DNA of 60,031 nucleotides, taken from contig JAWUWK010000100.1 of assembly GCA_034111875.1 (NCBI GenBank), forward strand, positions 1 to 60,031. The letters are read 5' to 3'. Under the pieces are notes generated by a model. The model did no database searches and was not told the DNA's origin. It was given only the letters and a program-made list of their open reading frames with translations. This document shows positions 19,242 to 28,981 of this stretch, in pieces; the first letter of the stretch is position 1; each line of letters starts with the position of its first letter. The position numbers and the translations under genes were made by a program. The DNA is from Rs1 sp034111875. GTDB lineage: Bacteria; Pseudomonadota; Gammaproteobacteria; Pseudomonadales; Balneatricaceae.

Positions 19242-19296
19242 TTAATAATTATCATTGATGATTGCACTATCCTTTGTCATCAATGATAATTATTAA
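19242..19296. promoter_or_regulatory. 20-bp perfect inverted repeat between gdhB and batD
   Basis: Arms 19242-19261 (TTAATAATTATCATTGATGA) and 19277-19296 are exact reverse complements, with a 15-base spacer. It sits in the shared upstream region of two divergent genes, 105 bases before the gdhB start and 52 before batD. Two operator half-sites for one regulator, or a cruciform, are the likely readings. Each arm contains a Fur-like AATGATAATTATT string, but neither is a full Fur box. Confidence 0.65.
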
Positions 19297-19347
19297 CATA
19301 TTACCCTTAGTCAGCCAACTATTTTGACTCTTAATGTGAACTTAATC

Positions 19348-21036
19348 ATGACGCAGCTTTTTTTTAGAACATTAGTCGGTATGTTGATACTTGTAAATTT
19401 CTCACAGACATTGAGCGCTCAACTCACCGTCAGCGCTAACCGCAATCAGTTCTCCCCAAGGGACAACATCATATTAAAAGTTGAAACAACAAAACCTTTG
19501 GATATTGGGCTCGATTTAAGGTCACTACAACGACAATTTTTAATCATTGACCAAAAGAAAATGACCATTAACAGCTATGCGGAGGGAAAGCGCAGCAGTA
19601 TTGTCAGATGGGATGTGATTCTCAGAGCAAGAATTTCAGGTCAACTTCAGATACCTAGCTTGGAATATAACCAAGATTCGAGCGAAGCCTTCAGTATTTT
19701 CGTAAAAAGCACTGATCGCAGTCGGTTTTTGCCTGTATCTGATCTGCCTATTATTTTAGATGCCCAACTCAATAGTGATGATAATTACGAGAATGCACTT
19801 TTTTTATATAACTTAAACATATACTCAGACCGGCCTTTAAATAATCAATATGAGATAAGTACTCCAAAAATCAATAAAGCGGATATTCAACTTTTAGATC
19901 AAACAGCCATTCAACAAGTTGAAATTCGTGGTAAGCAATACAACGTCATAGAACAGCGTTATGCCATTTACCCAAGAGAAATGGGCAGGTTTATCATTGA
20001 AGGGCCGGTTTTTAATGGCGCTCAACAAGACGGCCCAAAAGTACAAATAAGAGCAAATAATTTAGAGATTAATGTACGTGCTAGACAAGACTTTGAAAAT
20101 GCAAAATATTGGCTTCCTGCAACAAATGTCACTATTGATGAAACCTGGCAAAAGCCTTCTCCATTGAGAGTCGGCGACATTATAACTCGCCAAATTACGC
20201 TGACCGCTCAAGGTATTGCCGCCAAAGATTTACCCGATATCATTACCAATGCTCCTGAGATCGTGGATATCCTAAATACTGATGTATCTTTAACTGACAA
20301 AATCAACAAACAGGGGATTCAAGGAACCCGTGTAGAACAACAACAAATACAACTGCTGGAGAGAGGAGAAGTAACTTTCCCGGACATTAAAATTCACTGG
20401 TGGGATACCACTAAAGACAATCAACAGATAAGCCAGATAAACAAACAAATGCTTCAAGTATTAGCGGGTGAAAATGGAGAGTCCTCAATAGAGCGAGAAA
20501 TAGCGCAAAATATCAGTGTCGATGAAAAAAGCACACCTATCACTATCATTGAAACGAACAGTTCTTGGCTAGTTTGGTTATTGATTGGCTTTGTATTACT
20601 AACTACCTTGGGCTGGGTATTTAATATCCGTAAAATGAAACGTATTCAAGACCAACAACAAGAGGGCTTCACAACAGTCACCTCGATATCTGCTAAAGAT
20701 GAAAGCACCTTCGTTGACTCCAACGAGACTATTTTAACTCACGCCAAGGCCAAGGCCAACTTCAGCGCAAAAGCTGAGCTTAACACTTTCCAACAATTAG
20801 GCAGAGCCTGTTTAAAGAATGATTTAATAGCCGCTCAGAGACGATTACTGGAATGGGCGAATCATTTTTGGTACGAGCAACAACTAAATGAAATCAACGA
20901 TGTCGCCGCCGCAGCAAACGATCCAAGCTTGAATGTTCTGCTCTTAGAAATGCAAGAGCTAATGGAAACCTATAACGCGCAACACTGGCAGGGAAAAAAT
21001 TTATTCAACCTGTTAACAGACATAAGATCTAAGTAG
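19348..21036 (+). CDS. BatD family protein (Bacteroides aerotolerance D)
   Basis: 562 aa from ATG at 19348. A signal peptide (LVGMLILVNFSQTLSAQ) leads into a long beta-sandwich periplasmic region, starting LTVSANRNQFSPRDNIILKV, the usual BatD opening, with the repeated pattern VGDIITRQITLTAQGI near residue 280. One membrane segment near residues 407-426 (WLVWLLIGFVLLTTLGWVF) is followed by a cytoplasmic tail of about 135 residues. BatD normally acts with MoxR and BatA/B/C in envelope stress or protein folding. Here none of those genes is adjacent, so it is an orphan copy. Confidence 0.85.
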   Translation: MTQLFFRTLVGMLILVNFSQTLSAQLTVSANRNQFSPRDNIILKVETTKPLDIGLDLRSLQRQFLIIDQKKMTINSYAEGKRSSIVRWDVILRARISGQLQIPSLEYNQDSSEAFSIFVKSTDRSRFLPVSDLPIILDAQLNSDDNYENALFLYNLNIYSDRPLNNQYEISTPKINKADIQLLDQTAIQQVEIRGKQYNVIEQRYAIYPREMGRFIIEGPVFNGAQQDGPKVQIRANNLEINVRARQDFENAKYWLPATNVTIDETWQKPSPLRVGDIITRQITLTAQGIAAKDLPDIITNAPEIVDILNTDVSLTDKINKQGIQGTRVEQQQIQLLERGEVTFPDIKIHWWDTTKDNQQISQINKQMLQVLAGENGESSIEREIAQNISVDEKSTPITIIETNSSWLVWLLIGFVLLTTLGWVFNIRKMKRIQDQQQEGFTTVTSISAKDESTFVDSNETILTHAKAKANFSAKAELNTFQQLGRACLKNDLIAAQRRLLEWANHFWYEQQLNEINDVAAAANDPSLNVLLLEMQELMETYNAQHWQGKNLFNLLTDIRSK

Positions 21037-21321
21037 ATCTATGCTTTCAACCCAACCGATTTTTAGCTTAATGATCCGCTTAAGATTTTTTGGATGTTCG
21101 GGATAATTATAACCAAGGCGTACAAAAGACTGCCTCAGTTGTTGATTAGTTTGTGCGCCTGTTTAAAGGTTGCTTTAGAATATTTTAACCTAGTATTATC
21201 TAGTCCTCTTAGGTTGATTTTTTAAATTCACCATCCATCTGATGAATTATAAAAAGCAAAAAAACGGGCAACTTTTTAATATAATACCCATTATTGTTTC
21301 TTAGATATATAAATCAATTAC

Positions 21322-21705
21322 TTAGATTTTTCTAACAGACTTTTCACCGTTTGTTCGCCAAATAAACAACAGCAGACAACACATCATAACTAACAACATA
21401 ATTTTCAAATAGCTACTGTCTAAAGTATAGATGGAGAGTGAAAAACTGAGGATAATGAAACAGCTAGCCCTATATTTTATTTTTTTTGGGATACATCTGT
21501 GCTGCTGCCAATCGCTAATCATAGGCCCAAAATGACGGTGATTTACTAGTTTTTGATGCAATTTATCTGAAGAGCGAGCAAAACAGGCAACGGCCAGCAA
21601 CACAAAAGGCGTTGTCGGTAATATCGGCAAAAAAATGCCAATTATACCCGTCACTAAAAAAATAATACCGGCGGCAGACAATAGTAGCCGCTTTATTGAA
21701 ACCAA
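21322..21705 (-). CDS. YbaN-like inner membrane protein (DUF454)
   Basis: 127 aa. The first 35 residues are RLLLSAAGIIFLVTGIIGIFLPILPTTPFVLLAVACFARSS, the DUF454 signature in which GIFLPILPTTPF links two membrane helices. One or two more hydrophobic stretches fill the C-terminus. Function of this widespread family is unknown. It stands alone, convergent with batD across about 285 gene-free bases. Confidence 0.88.
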   Translation of the reverse strand: MVSIKRLLLSAAGIIFLVTGIIGIFLPILPTTPFVLLAVACFARSSDKLHQKLVNHRHFGPMISDWQQHRCIPKKIKYRASCFIILSFSLSIYTLDSSYLKIMLLVMMCCLLLFIWRTNGEKSVRKI

Positions 21706-21812
21706 TAGAAAGCTCTCCTATATTTAGAATATATAACACGCCTTAGTTTAACATTAGCCAAAATCAATAAATACCGCTAAGATTTATAACTTGCCTAGAA
21801 TCGATTCGGACC

Positions 21813-21944
21813 TGGCCGATCGTGGTGAGAAAGAGTAGATTTGAGACAGGTTTCTTGGTCTTTTGGGGGCTAATAGCGTGCTCTTTAAACGAGCAAATGC
21901 ACGGAATATGGTCTAATTCTGATCTTTCGCAGGAGGTTCGCGTT
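21813..21944 (+). repeat. Dispersed structured repeat, copy A
   Basis: About 131 bp upstream of the GNAT gene. Starts GGCCGATCGTGGTGAGAAAG, includes GTAGATTTGAGACAGGTTTC, GGTCTTTTGGGGGCTAATAG and GGAATATGG, and ends CTGATCTTTCGCAGGAGGTT. The left AGAAAGA is matched by TCTTTC at the right end. Plus orientation. Confidence 0.85.
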
Positions 21945-22057
21945 AAGTCAACAGGCTGCTAAATCTTAATAGAGTTCAACTTGTTGATAAATAAACGTCT
22001 CTAAGAGTCTAATTAAACGCAGGCTCTCTCCTTACAACTAAATATTAAAGGTAAATC

Positions 22058-22600
22058 ATGCAACTAAACCCCTCGTTAGCCAGTCCTAGGTTTACATTGA
22101 TACCGGTTTCGAATAGCCAGCAGTGCAATGGGCATTTAATTGAGATGATGCAAGATGAGAGAGTACAGCGTTATATTACAGGCAAAGCCTTTACAGACGA
22201 GGAAGCGCTCGCTGGCCTGGAACGATGCCATCAGCTAAACAACACTTATGGTCTAGGCTATTGGTTAATTTACGATAGCGAGCAAGTGTGCATGGGCATG
22301 TGCTTATTGAAGCCTATGCCCACCGACAGAGAGACAGGCTATATAGAAACAGGCTACTGGATTAAACCTGATTTCTGGGGGAACAAGATTGCCGCTGAAG
22401 TTAGCCGACGTCTAATAGACTACGCTTTTAATGATTTAGACTTAGACCAAATCACTGCAGTGGTTGACAGTGAAAACATTGCTTCTATCAAATCTTTAGA
22501 GCGAGCAGGTCTGACCCGTGATGGCAGTATAATCGCCTATGCATCAGAACTTCCATTTTTTTCAATTACTAGGCACAACTACCTAAACAAAAAATCATGA
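22058..22600 (+). CDS. GNAT acetyltransferase, RimJ/RimL-like
   Basis: 180 aa, one GNAT domain. It opens with LASPRFTLIPVSNSQQ, as in RimJ/RimL relatives, has the strand IETGYWIKPDFWGNKIAAEVSRRLIDYAF that binds acetyl-CoA (the Q/R-x-x-G-x-G/A loop is varied to FWGNKIA), and the late VVDSENIASIKSLERAGL motif. It likely acetylates a protein N-terminus or small amine; substrate unknown. Ribosome site AAAGGT precedes the ATG. It stands alone after repeat copy A. Confidence 0.88.
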   Translation: MQLNPSLASPRFTLIPVSNSQQCNGHLIEMMQDERVQRYITGKAFTDEEALAGLERCHQLNNTYGLGYWLIYDSEQVCMGMCLLKPMPTDRETGYIETGYWIKPDFWGNKIAAEVSRRLIDYAFNDLDLDQITAVVDSENIASIKSLERAGLTRDGSIIAYASELPFFSITRHNYLNKKS

Positions 22601-22667
22601 ACACACTTTGTGTCATTCTATAACCGGATACTCAAAGTCACTGTTAGGAATAGTTAAAACGCCATAA

Positions 22668-22690
22668 AAACCCCGGCTTTAGCCGGGTTA
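22668..22690 (-). terminator. Terminator after the dpp operon
   Basis: Stem CCCGGC / GCCGGG with a TAAA loop, followed by GTTTTT on the minus strand, 20-40 bases after the fused ATPase stop. Confidence 0.8.
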
Positions 22691-22706
22691 GCTTTATTAA
22701 TGACGT

Positions 22707-24359
22707 TTAAACCTCACTCAGATCTGGCACGACCCAAGCTTTGCCAGGCACCGCCTCTAACAAGCTCTTAGTATACTCGTGTTGAGGGTTATGGAACACG
22801 TCGTAGGTTGGTCCATACTCAACAATCTCACCAAGTTTCATTACCGCAATATTGTCACACACTTGTGCCGCTACCCTTAAATCGTGAGTAACAAACAACA
22901 TGGCTAAATCCATCTTGACTTTTATCTCATCCAGTAACTCTAGCACTTGAGCTTGCACTGAAACATCTAAGGCCGATACGGCCTCATCTGCAATCAATAA
23001 CTTAGGAGACATTGCCAGTGCTCTGGCAATACCAATGCGCTGTCGCTGGCCGCCTGAGAACTCATGAGGATAACGTTTGAGTGCGTATTTATCTAAGCCC
23101 ACTATCTCTAATAATTCTTCGGCTTTCTTCCAAGATTCTGCTTTGGGAACCCCGTGGATAGTTGGACCTTCGGTGATTATGTCACCCACTTTGCGCCTTG
23201 GGTTAAGGGATGCATAGGGATCTTGGAAAATCATTTGGATATGCTGACGCACAGGCATCATTTGTGAATGACTCAGTTTAAGGATATCTTTTCCCTGAAA
23301 CTCAATGACACCACTATTAGACTCATGTAAACGAATAATACAGCGCCCCACCGTAGACTTACCGGAACCCGACTCGCCAACCAAACCTAACGTTTCACCT
23401 TTTCGAATGTCAAAATTAATATCTTTAGACGCGTGCACTATACGCCCCATTTTGCCAAAAATATCTTTTTGATCTGAACCGTAAGTTTTGTACAAATTCT
23501 TAACCGAAACAACAACATCAGAAGTCACTGCGGCTTTTTTGACAGCACCTAAGTTAGGAACAGTCGAAATCAGCTTTTTTGTGTAGGCATGTTGTGGTCG
23601 ATTAAGCACTTCTTCAGCGGAACCTTGTTCAACGATTTTGCCCAACTTCATTACAATCACGCGATCCGCTATCTCGGCAACTACACCGAAGTCATGGGTA
23701 ATAAAGATAACTCCCATATCGCGGCTTTGCTGCAATTCACCCACCAGCTTGAGAATCTGAGCTTGGGTGGTTACATCTAAAGCCGTCGTCGGCTCATCGG
23801 CAATCAAGACTTTAGGTTGCAGAGCTAGCGCCATTGCAATCATGACTCTTTGTCGCTGGCCACCAGAGAGTTCAAACGGGTAGCTATTACCAATAATTTG
23901 CGGGTCTGGCAACCCGACATCATCGAGCATTTCTATTATTTTACTTTTCACTTCTTTTCTAGAAAGCTTCAAGTGATGAGACTTAAACACTTCTTCCAAT
24001 TGCTTAGAGACCTTCATGACGGGATTTAACGCTGTCATTGGCTCTTGGAATATCATGCCGATCTTACTGCCGCGAATAGATTGCATTTCATTATCGCTGA
24101 TATTAACTAAATCTCGGCCTTCAAAAATAATTTCACCGCTGGCCACTTTTACGTGAGGCTTAGGTAAAAGTCCCATCACCGCATTAGACGACATCGACTT
24201 ACCAGAGCCAGATTCTCCAACGATGCATAGTATCTCACCTGGAAACACATCAAAGCTGACATTCTCTACTGCAAAAGGTCTATCCGCCCGACTGGGCAGG
24301 GACACATTTAAATTTTTGATCGATAAAATTGCTTCGCTATTTAACTGAGTATCACTCAT
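22707..24359 (-). CDS. Dipeptide ABC transporter ATPase, DppD-DppF fusion
   Basis: 550 aa with two complete ABC domains. The first has GESGSGKSMS (about 48-57) and LSGGQRQRVMIAMAL; the second has GESGSGKSTVGR near residue 335 and FSGGQRQRIGIARAL, plus the typical oligopeptide C-terminal region. In E. coli these are separate genes dppD and dppF; here they are one polypeptide, as in YejF or GsiA. It energises uptake of di- or oligopeptides across the inner membrane. Last gene of the operon, 10 bases after dppC. Confidence 0.93.
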   Translation of the reverse strand: MSDTQLNSEAILSIKNLNVSLPSRADRPFAVENVSFDVFPGEILCIVGESGSGKSMSSNAVMGLLPKPHVKVASGEIIFEGRDLVNISDNEMQSIRGSKIGMIFQEPMTALNPVMKVSKQLEEVFKSHHLKLSRKEVKSKIIEMLDDVGLPDPQIIGNSYPFELSGGQRQRVMIAMALALQPKVLIADEPTTALDVTTQAQILKLVGELQQSRDMGVIFITHDFGVVAEIADRVIVMKLGKIVEQGSAEEVLNRPQHAYTKKLISTVPNLGAVKKAAVTSDVVVSVKNLYKTYGSDQKDIFGKMGRIVHASKDINFDIRKGETLGLVGESGSGKSTVGRCIIRLHESNSGVIEFQGKDILKLSHSQMMPVRQHIQMIFQDPYASLNPRRKVGDIITEGPTIHGVPKAESWKKAEELLEIVGLDKYALKRYPHEFSGGQRQRIGIARALAMSPKLLIADEAVSALDVSVQAQVLELLDEIKVKMDLAMLFVTHDLRVAAQVCDNIAVMKLGEIVEYGPTYDVFHNPQHEYTKSLLEAVPGKAWVVPDLSEV

Positions 24360-24369
24360 AACTGCCTCC

Positions 24370-25281
24370 TTAAGTCTTAGACGTTTTCATTTTTGGATCA
24401 AGTGCATCGCGCAAGCCATCGCCAATTAAGTTGATCGACAAAACCGTAAACAAGATAGCCAGGCCCGGCACACCCATCATCCAAGGGTCAGATAAGATGT
24501 ATTGTCGACTATCAGCAAGCATTGTTCCCCATTCAGGTGTGGGGGGCTGAGCTCCCATGCCGAGAAACCCTAGTGCCGCCGCATCTAAAATAGCTGAAGA
24601 GAAGCTCATTGTCGCTTGAACAATCAGCGGTGCCATGCAGTTAGGCAATACGTTTATAAACATAATCCTAAAGGTTGATGCGCCCATTGTCTTACTGGAA
24701 GAAACGTAGTCTTTTCCCAATTCAGACAATGCTTGGGCGCGGGTTAAACGCACAAAATGCGGAATAAACACTACGGCAATAGCGATCATAGCATTTTCTA
24801 GGGAAGGACCTAATATAGCTACCAGCGCCAGCGCCATCAGCAAGCTTGGAAAGGCTAAAATAATATCCATCAACCGCATGATCAAGTTATCGACTAAGCC
24901 TTTGTTAAAGGCCGCTAGAAGACCCAGCACAATACCTATGGTCAAACAGAAAAAAATGACGATAAAACCAATATAAAATGAGTAACGTGAACCGTAAATC
25001 ATCCTCGATAGTTGATCACGCCCTAACGCATCAGTGCCAAATATATGTGTCCATGAACCACCCTCTACCCAGATCGGCGGCATTTTTAACATTTGTCGAT
25101 ATTGCTCGATAGGATCATGTGGCGTAATTAAATCCGCAAAAACCGCAATAAACGCTAAGATCGTAATGAAAATAAGGCCGTATAGTGCACCTTTATTTTG
25201 TCTAAATTCAAACCAAAAACTCGATAAAACAGCCATTAATGCTGATTTTTGCGAGTTAGCTGCAGATGATTCAACACTCAT
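24370..25281 (-). CDS. dppC: Dipeptide ABC transporter permease DppC
   Basis: 303 aa, inner-membrane permease. It has an N-terminal helix near residue 35-55, the periplasmic HIFGTDALGRDQLSRMIYGSR, then five helices with the coupling motif EALSELGKDYVSSSKTMGAS-like segment (ALSELGKDYVSSSKTMGAS) that contacts the ATPase. The C-terminal GFLGMGAQPPTPEWGTMLADSRQ is diagnostic of the DppC/OppC group. It lies 2 bases after dppB. Confidence 0.95.
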   Translation of the reverse strand: MSVESSAANSQKSALMAVLSSFWFEFRQNKGALYGLIFITILAFIAVFADLITPHDPIEQYRQMLKMPPIWVEGGSWTHIFGTDALGRDQLSRMIYGSRYSFYIGFIVIFFCLTIGIVLGLLAAFNKGLVDNLIMRLMDIILAFPSLLMALALVAILGPSLENAMIAIAVVFIPHFVRLTRAQALSELGKDYVSSSKTMGASTFRIMFINVLPNCMAPLIVQATMSFSSAILDAAALGFLGMGAQPPTPEWGTMLADSRQYILSDPWMMGVPGLAILFTVLSINLIGDGLRDALDPKMKTSKT

Positions 25282-25283
25282 GC

Positions 25284-26297
25284 TTAATGTCCTTTCTTAC
25301 GAATACGTGGATCGATAATGCCGTACAAAACATCAACCGTTAAGTTAACTATAATCACAATAGTGGCAATAAGAATGAGTCCGCCTTGTACAACCGGATA
25401 ATCGCGTCTAAAGATACTATCAACCATCCACTTACCAATTCCCGGCCAAGAGAAAATAGTTTCAGTCAAAATAGCGCCCCCTAAAAGAACACCCACCGAG
25501 AGGCCTATTACAGTAACGATCGGGATAAGTGCATTTCTAAAACCGTGAACTATCGTCACTCGTAAAGGACTTAAGCCCTTAGCTCTGGCGGTTTTAATAA
25601 AATCCTCACTCATTGTTTCTAACATTGCAGAACGACTTTGACGTGCAAAAGTTGCCATGGGAATAGTACCCAATGCGACCGCGGGTAATATCAAATGCAT
25701 CACTGCTGATTTAAATGCACCCTCTTCATCAGACAGCAAACTATCAATCAGCATGAAGCCTGTGGGAGTATCGAAGAAGAACATTGCCGAAATGCGCCCA
25801 GAGACAGGCGTCCAACCTAAATAGCCAGAAAAGAATACAATCAATAACAGTGCCCACCAAAACAAGGGCATTGAGAATCCGGTTAATGAAATTGTCATAA
25901 GCGTGTGATCGTATACAGTACCGCGCTTAGCAGCCGCCATTATCCCGGCGGGAATACCAATTAAAAGCGCAAAAAAAAGCGCAAAAAAAGCCAATTCCAT
26001 CGTCGCTGGGAATAGTTCAAAGAATTCATCAAGTACAGGTCGCCCAGTGACAAAAGACACGCCAAAATCACCATGCAGCAATTGTACAACATAATCTAAA
26101 TATTGCTTCCAAAGAGGCTGATCAAAGCCAAAAGCATGCATCAGCTCGGCATACTTCTCAGGGGGCAATCCGCGCTCGCCTGCCATCACTAGAATTGGGT
26201 CGCCTGGAATAACATGAATAAAGGCAAATGCGGTTAAGGTTATACCTATGTACGTAGGAATTAACACCAACATACGACGGAATAGAAAACTGAACAT
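25284..26297 (-). CDS. dppB: Dipeptide ABC transporter permease DppB
   Basis: 337 aa. The start FSFLFRRMLVLIPTYIGITLTAFAFIHVIPGDPI and the ending RRDYPVVQGGLILIATIVI are characteristic of DppB, with the coupling stretch SEDFIKTARAKGLSPLRV before the last helices. It forms the membrane channel with DppC. It is separated from dppA by 82 bases that contain a stem-loop. Confidence 0.95.
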   Translation of the reverse strand: MFSFLFRRMLVLIPTYIGITLTAFAFIHVIPGDPILVMAGERGLPPEKYAELMHAFGFDQPLWKQYLDYVVQLLHGDFGVSFVTGRPVLDEFFELFPATMELAFFALFFALLIGIPAGIMAAAKRGTVYDHTLMTISLTGFSMPLFWWALLLIVFFSGYLGWTPVSGRISAMFFFDTPTGFMLIDSLLSDEEGAFKSAVMHLILPAVALGTIPMATFARQSRSAMLETMSEDFIKTARAKGLSPLRVTIVHGFRNALIPIVTVIGLSVGVLLGGAILTETIFSWPGIGKWMVDSIFRRDYPVVQGGLILIATIVIIVNLTVDVLYGIIDPRIRKKGH

Positions 26298-26335
26298 TTT
26301 TTTGTCCTGTAGGAAGATTTGATTCTATAAATACA

Positions 26336-26362
26336 AACAAACCGGCCTAGAGCCGGTTTGTT
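26336..26362 (-). terminator. Stem-loop between dppA and dppB
   Basis: Arms AACAAACCGGC / GCCGGTTTGTT with a five-base loop, followed by a modest T-rich stretch on the minus strand. Such hairpins after binding-protein genes stop part of the transcripts or protect the upstream message, so the binding protein is made in excess. Confidence 0.7.
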
Positions 26363-26379
26363 GTTTGATCAAAATATGA

Positions 26380-27972
26380 TTATTTTAAATCAACATTGTG
26401 GAAAAAATGTCCACCGAGAGGGTCTATCTTGTAACCTGTTACTTTGTTGCTGATTGGCATGAAGACAGTACTGTGAGCAATCGTTGCCCAAGGCGCTTCT
26501 TGCTTAAATATCTGCTGCGCTTTTTCATATGCTTTAGTACGAACCGCTTGGTCAGTAGATAATAAGGCCGCTTGCAATTGAGCTTCAAAAGCTTCATTAC
26601 ACCAGCGAGCACGGTTACCACCGGTTTTCTTGGCAACACAACCGAGCAATACGCGAAGGAAGTTATCTGGGTCACCATTATCACCCGTCCAACCTAGTAG
26701 CACAGTATCATGCTCACCTGCTTTTGAGCGCTTGAGGTACTCACCCCATTCGAATGAAACGATTTCAGCTTCTACACCAACTGCTGCCCAGTCAGATTGA
26801 ATAAGTTCAGCCATTTTCTTAGCGTCTGGGTTATAAGGACGTTGTACTGGCATCGCCCAAATGTTGGTTTTAAAACCTGATACGCCCGCTTCTTTCAATA
26901 GCGCTTTAGCTTTTTCTACGTCGTATGAGTCATCAACTGTAGAATTATCATATGACCAGATAGTTGGCGGAATAGGGTTTTTAGCGACCGTTGCTTCACC
27001 GTTAAAGACGACTTCTTTAATCGCATTTTTATTTATCGCATAGTTTAGTGCTTTACGTACACGTACGTCTTTAAAAGCTTCTTTCTCAGTATTGTAAGCC
27101 AAATAACCAACGTTTAAACCTTCCTGTTGCATCAAAGTGATGCCCTCAGCTTTTCTTATTTCTGCAACATCAGCTGGATTAGGATAAGGCATGGCATGAC
27201 ATTCGCCCGCTTTCATTTTTTGGTAGCGAACCGACGCATCGGTTGTGATTGAGAAAACTAAATTATCAATTTTAGCTTGCTCACCCCAGTACTCATTATT
27301 CTTTGCAAAGCGAATCACTGAATCTTTTTTATAGCCGACAAAGGTGAATGGTCCAGTGCCAACTGGCTTCTGGTTTAGATCGCCTTCTCTACCCGCCTTG
27401 CTCAACTGGTCTGCATATTCAGCAGACTGAATTGAAGCAAAAGCCATCGCCATGTTGCTTACGATTGGTGCCTCTGGGTGATCAAGTACAAATTTGACGG
27501 TTAGATCATCAACTTTGACAATCTCTTTAATCAAGTTGGCCATATCCATACCATTGAAGTATGGGAATTTACCATTGGCCAATTTAAAATAAGGGTTTTC
27601 TTTATCCATTTGACGCATGAATGAGAACACAACATCATCAGCATTCAGGTCACGAGTAGGTGTGAAGTTCTTGGTCGTATGAAATTTTACACCAGAACGT
27701 AATTTAAACGTAAGTTCTTTGCCATCGTCAGAAACAGACCAGCTTTCAGCAACACCTGGAACCACTTCAGTGGTACCTGTTTTGAAATTTACAAGACCGT
27801 CAAACATAGTGTTAGCTGATGCGTCAAATGTAGTGCCTGATGTAAATAATGCTGCATCAAAGCCTTCAGGGCTACCTTCTGAACAATATACAAGTGTCTT
27901 GGCAGCCATTGCCTGGCCAGACATCATTATACCACCTGCTAAGACTGCAGCAGCTATAATACTCTTTTTCAT
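26380..27972 (-). CDS. dppA: Dipeptide-binding periplasmic protein DppA
   Basis: 530 aa. A signal peptide (MKKSIIAAAVLAGGIMMSGQAMA) precedes KTLVYCSEGSPEGFDAALF, almost the start of E. coli mature DppA. Other conserved stretches are PIGTGPF-like KPVGTGPFTFVGY, MPYPNPADVAEI, LWAMPVQRP-like IWAMPVQRPYNPDAKKMAE and GWTGDNGDPDNFL. It captures dipeptides (and in E. coli haem) for DppBC. First gene of the operon, with a 1.2-kb gene-free region upstream. Confidence 0.96.
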   Translation of the reverse strand: MKKSIIAAAVLAGGIMMSGQAMAAKTLVYCSEGSPEGFDAALFTSGTTFDASANTMFDGLVNFKTGTTEVVPGVAESWSVSDDGKELTFKLRSGVKFHTTKNFTPTRDLNADDVVFSFMRQMDKENPYFKLANGKFPYFNGMDMANLIKEIVKVDDLTVKFVLDHPEAPIVSNMAMAFASIQSAEYADQLSKAGREGDLNQKPVGTGPFTFVGYKKDSVIRFAKNNEYWGEQAKIDNLVFSITTDASVRYQKMKAGECHAMPYPNPADVAEIRKAEGITLMQQEGLNVGYLAYNTEKEAFKDVRVRKALNYAINKNAIKEVVFNGEATVAKNPIPPTIWSYDNSTVDDSYDVEKAKALLKEAGVSGFKTNIWAMPVQRPYNPDAKKMAELIQSDWAAVGVEAEIVSFEWGEYLKRSKAGEHDTVLLGWTGDNGDPDNFLRVLLGCVAKKTGGNRARWCNEAFEAQLQAALLSTDQAVRTKAYEKAQQIFKQEAPWATIAHSTVFMPISNKVTGYKIDPLGGHFFHNVDLK

Positions 27973-28666
27973 GACTAATCCTCATAGTAGACTAACGACC
28001 TAATTCGTAGGGAAAAAATCAGTGCAGCTAGTCATATAATTGTGGTGATTTAAGGGTTTAATATTTTCTAAGCTAGCCGACATTTTGCATGAGAATATTT
28101 TTGTGTCAAGGACAAGAAATCCAATATGTTAATTGTGACAACTTTAAAGCGCTGCTCTATCCTTAATAAAATGACCCGTGATGGTCTAGATGATTTCATA
28201 AAAACAATATTATGCGTTTTATAGCACAACTAGAAAAACGCTGCGTTCGAACCAATAAAAAACTAACACATTGATATTTATATTTTTTAATATCAAGACT
28301 TTGTTTTATTTAAAATAAAAACGACCATCTCTTGCATCAGATCCTTTTACTTAAAAACAACAACGGGTTGTAGATTACAGGCTTTAAATAACGCTTATAT
28401 TCAAAACTTCTTAAAATAATAATTTAATGCGAAAAATCGTATACATAGAAGCCTGATAGCCTACCTCTAACTCATTAGAGACTTAACATTATGCGCGACA
28501 CCAAAACGGCTAACTTTCATGACTAAAGAAGACATACTCCCAGAGACCTTGGTACTATTACCGCCCTGAGCAATAAGGCGCGAGAGACAAATTAAGAATC
28601 CGCATTTATCAATATCAACAACAGTTTTTCACTTGATTTTTTTCCTTGTATCACCTGCTTTAACTC

Positions 28667-28845
28667 CCTCCTACAAAGGCTTCTCACGGTGTAAGGAGGT
28701 AGTAAATAAACCCCAGTTGTCATCTGTGGACAACTAAGCGGTTAAATCCGCGTAAGAACACGAAGTGAATAGCGAGTGCTTTATGTGTTCTGACAAAGGT
28801 CGTTAACCCTGCGGTTGTTCGCTAGACTTACATTATAAGGAGTCT
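28667..28845. other. Hairpin-rich stretch, possible structured RNA or decayed element
   Basis: Successive short inverted repeats: CCTCCTAC near 28667 with GTAAGGAGG at 28691-28699; AGTTGTC (28715-28721) with GACAACT (28729-28735); GCGG (28738-28741) with CCGC (28748-28751); AGAACAC (28755-28761) with GTGTTCT (28785-28791); AGACT (28824-28828) with AGTCT (28841-28845). No coding frame overlaps. A small RNA or an old mobile element is possible; no family recognised. Confidence 0.3.
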
Positions 28846-28981
28846 GCCTAATCTTGGTTTGCTGTTTACGCTTAGCTGTATCTTTTGAGTTTCTCTGTCG
28901 AACCCAAATCCGCATTGTAATATCTATATAAAAGCACTATGCGCAATGATAAGATGCTTCTAATTAGGAGCTTGTAAAATT

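Noticed and set aside
19242..19296. Fur box in the inverted repeat
   Set aside because: Only part of the 19-bp consensus is matched in each arm.
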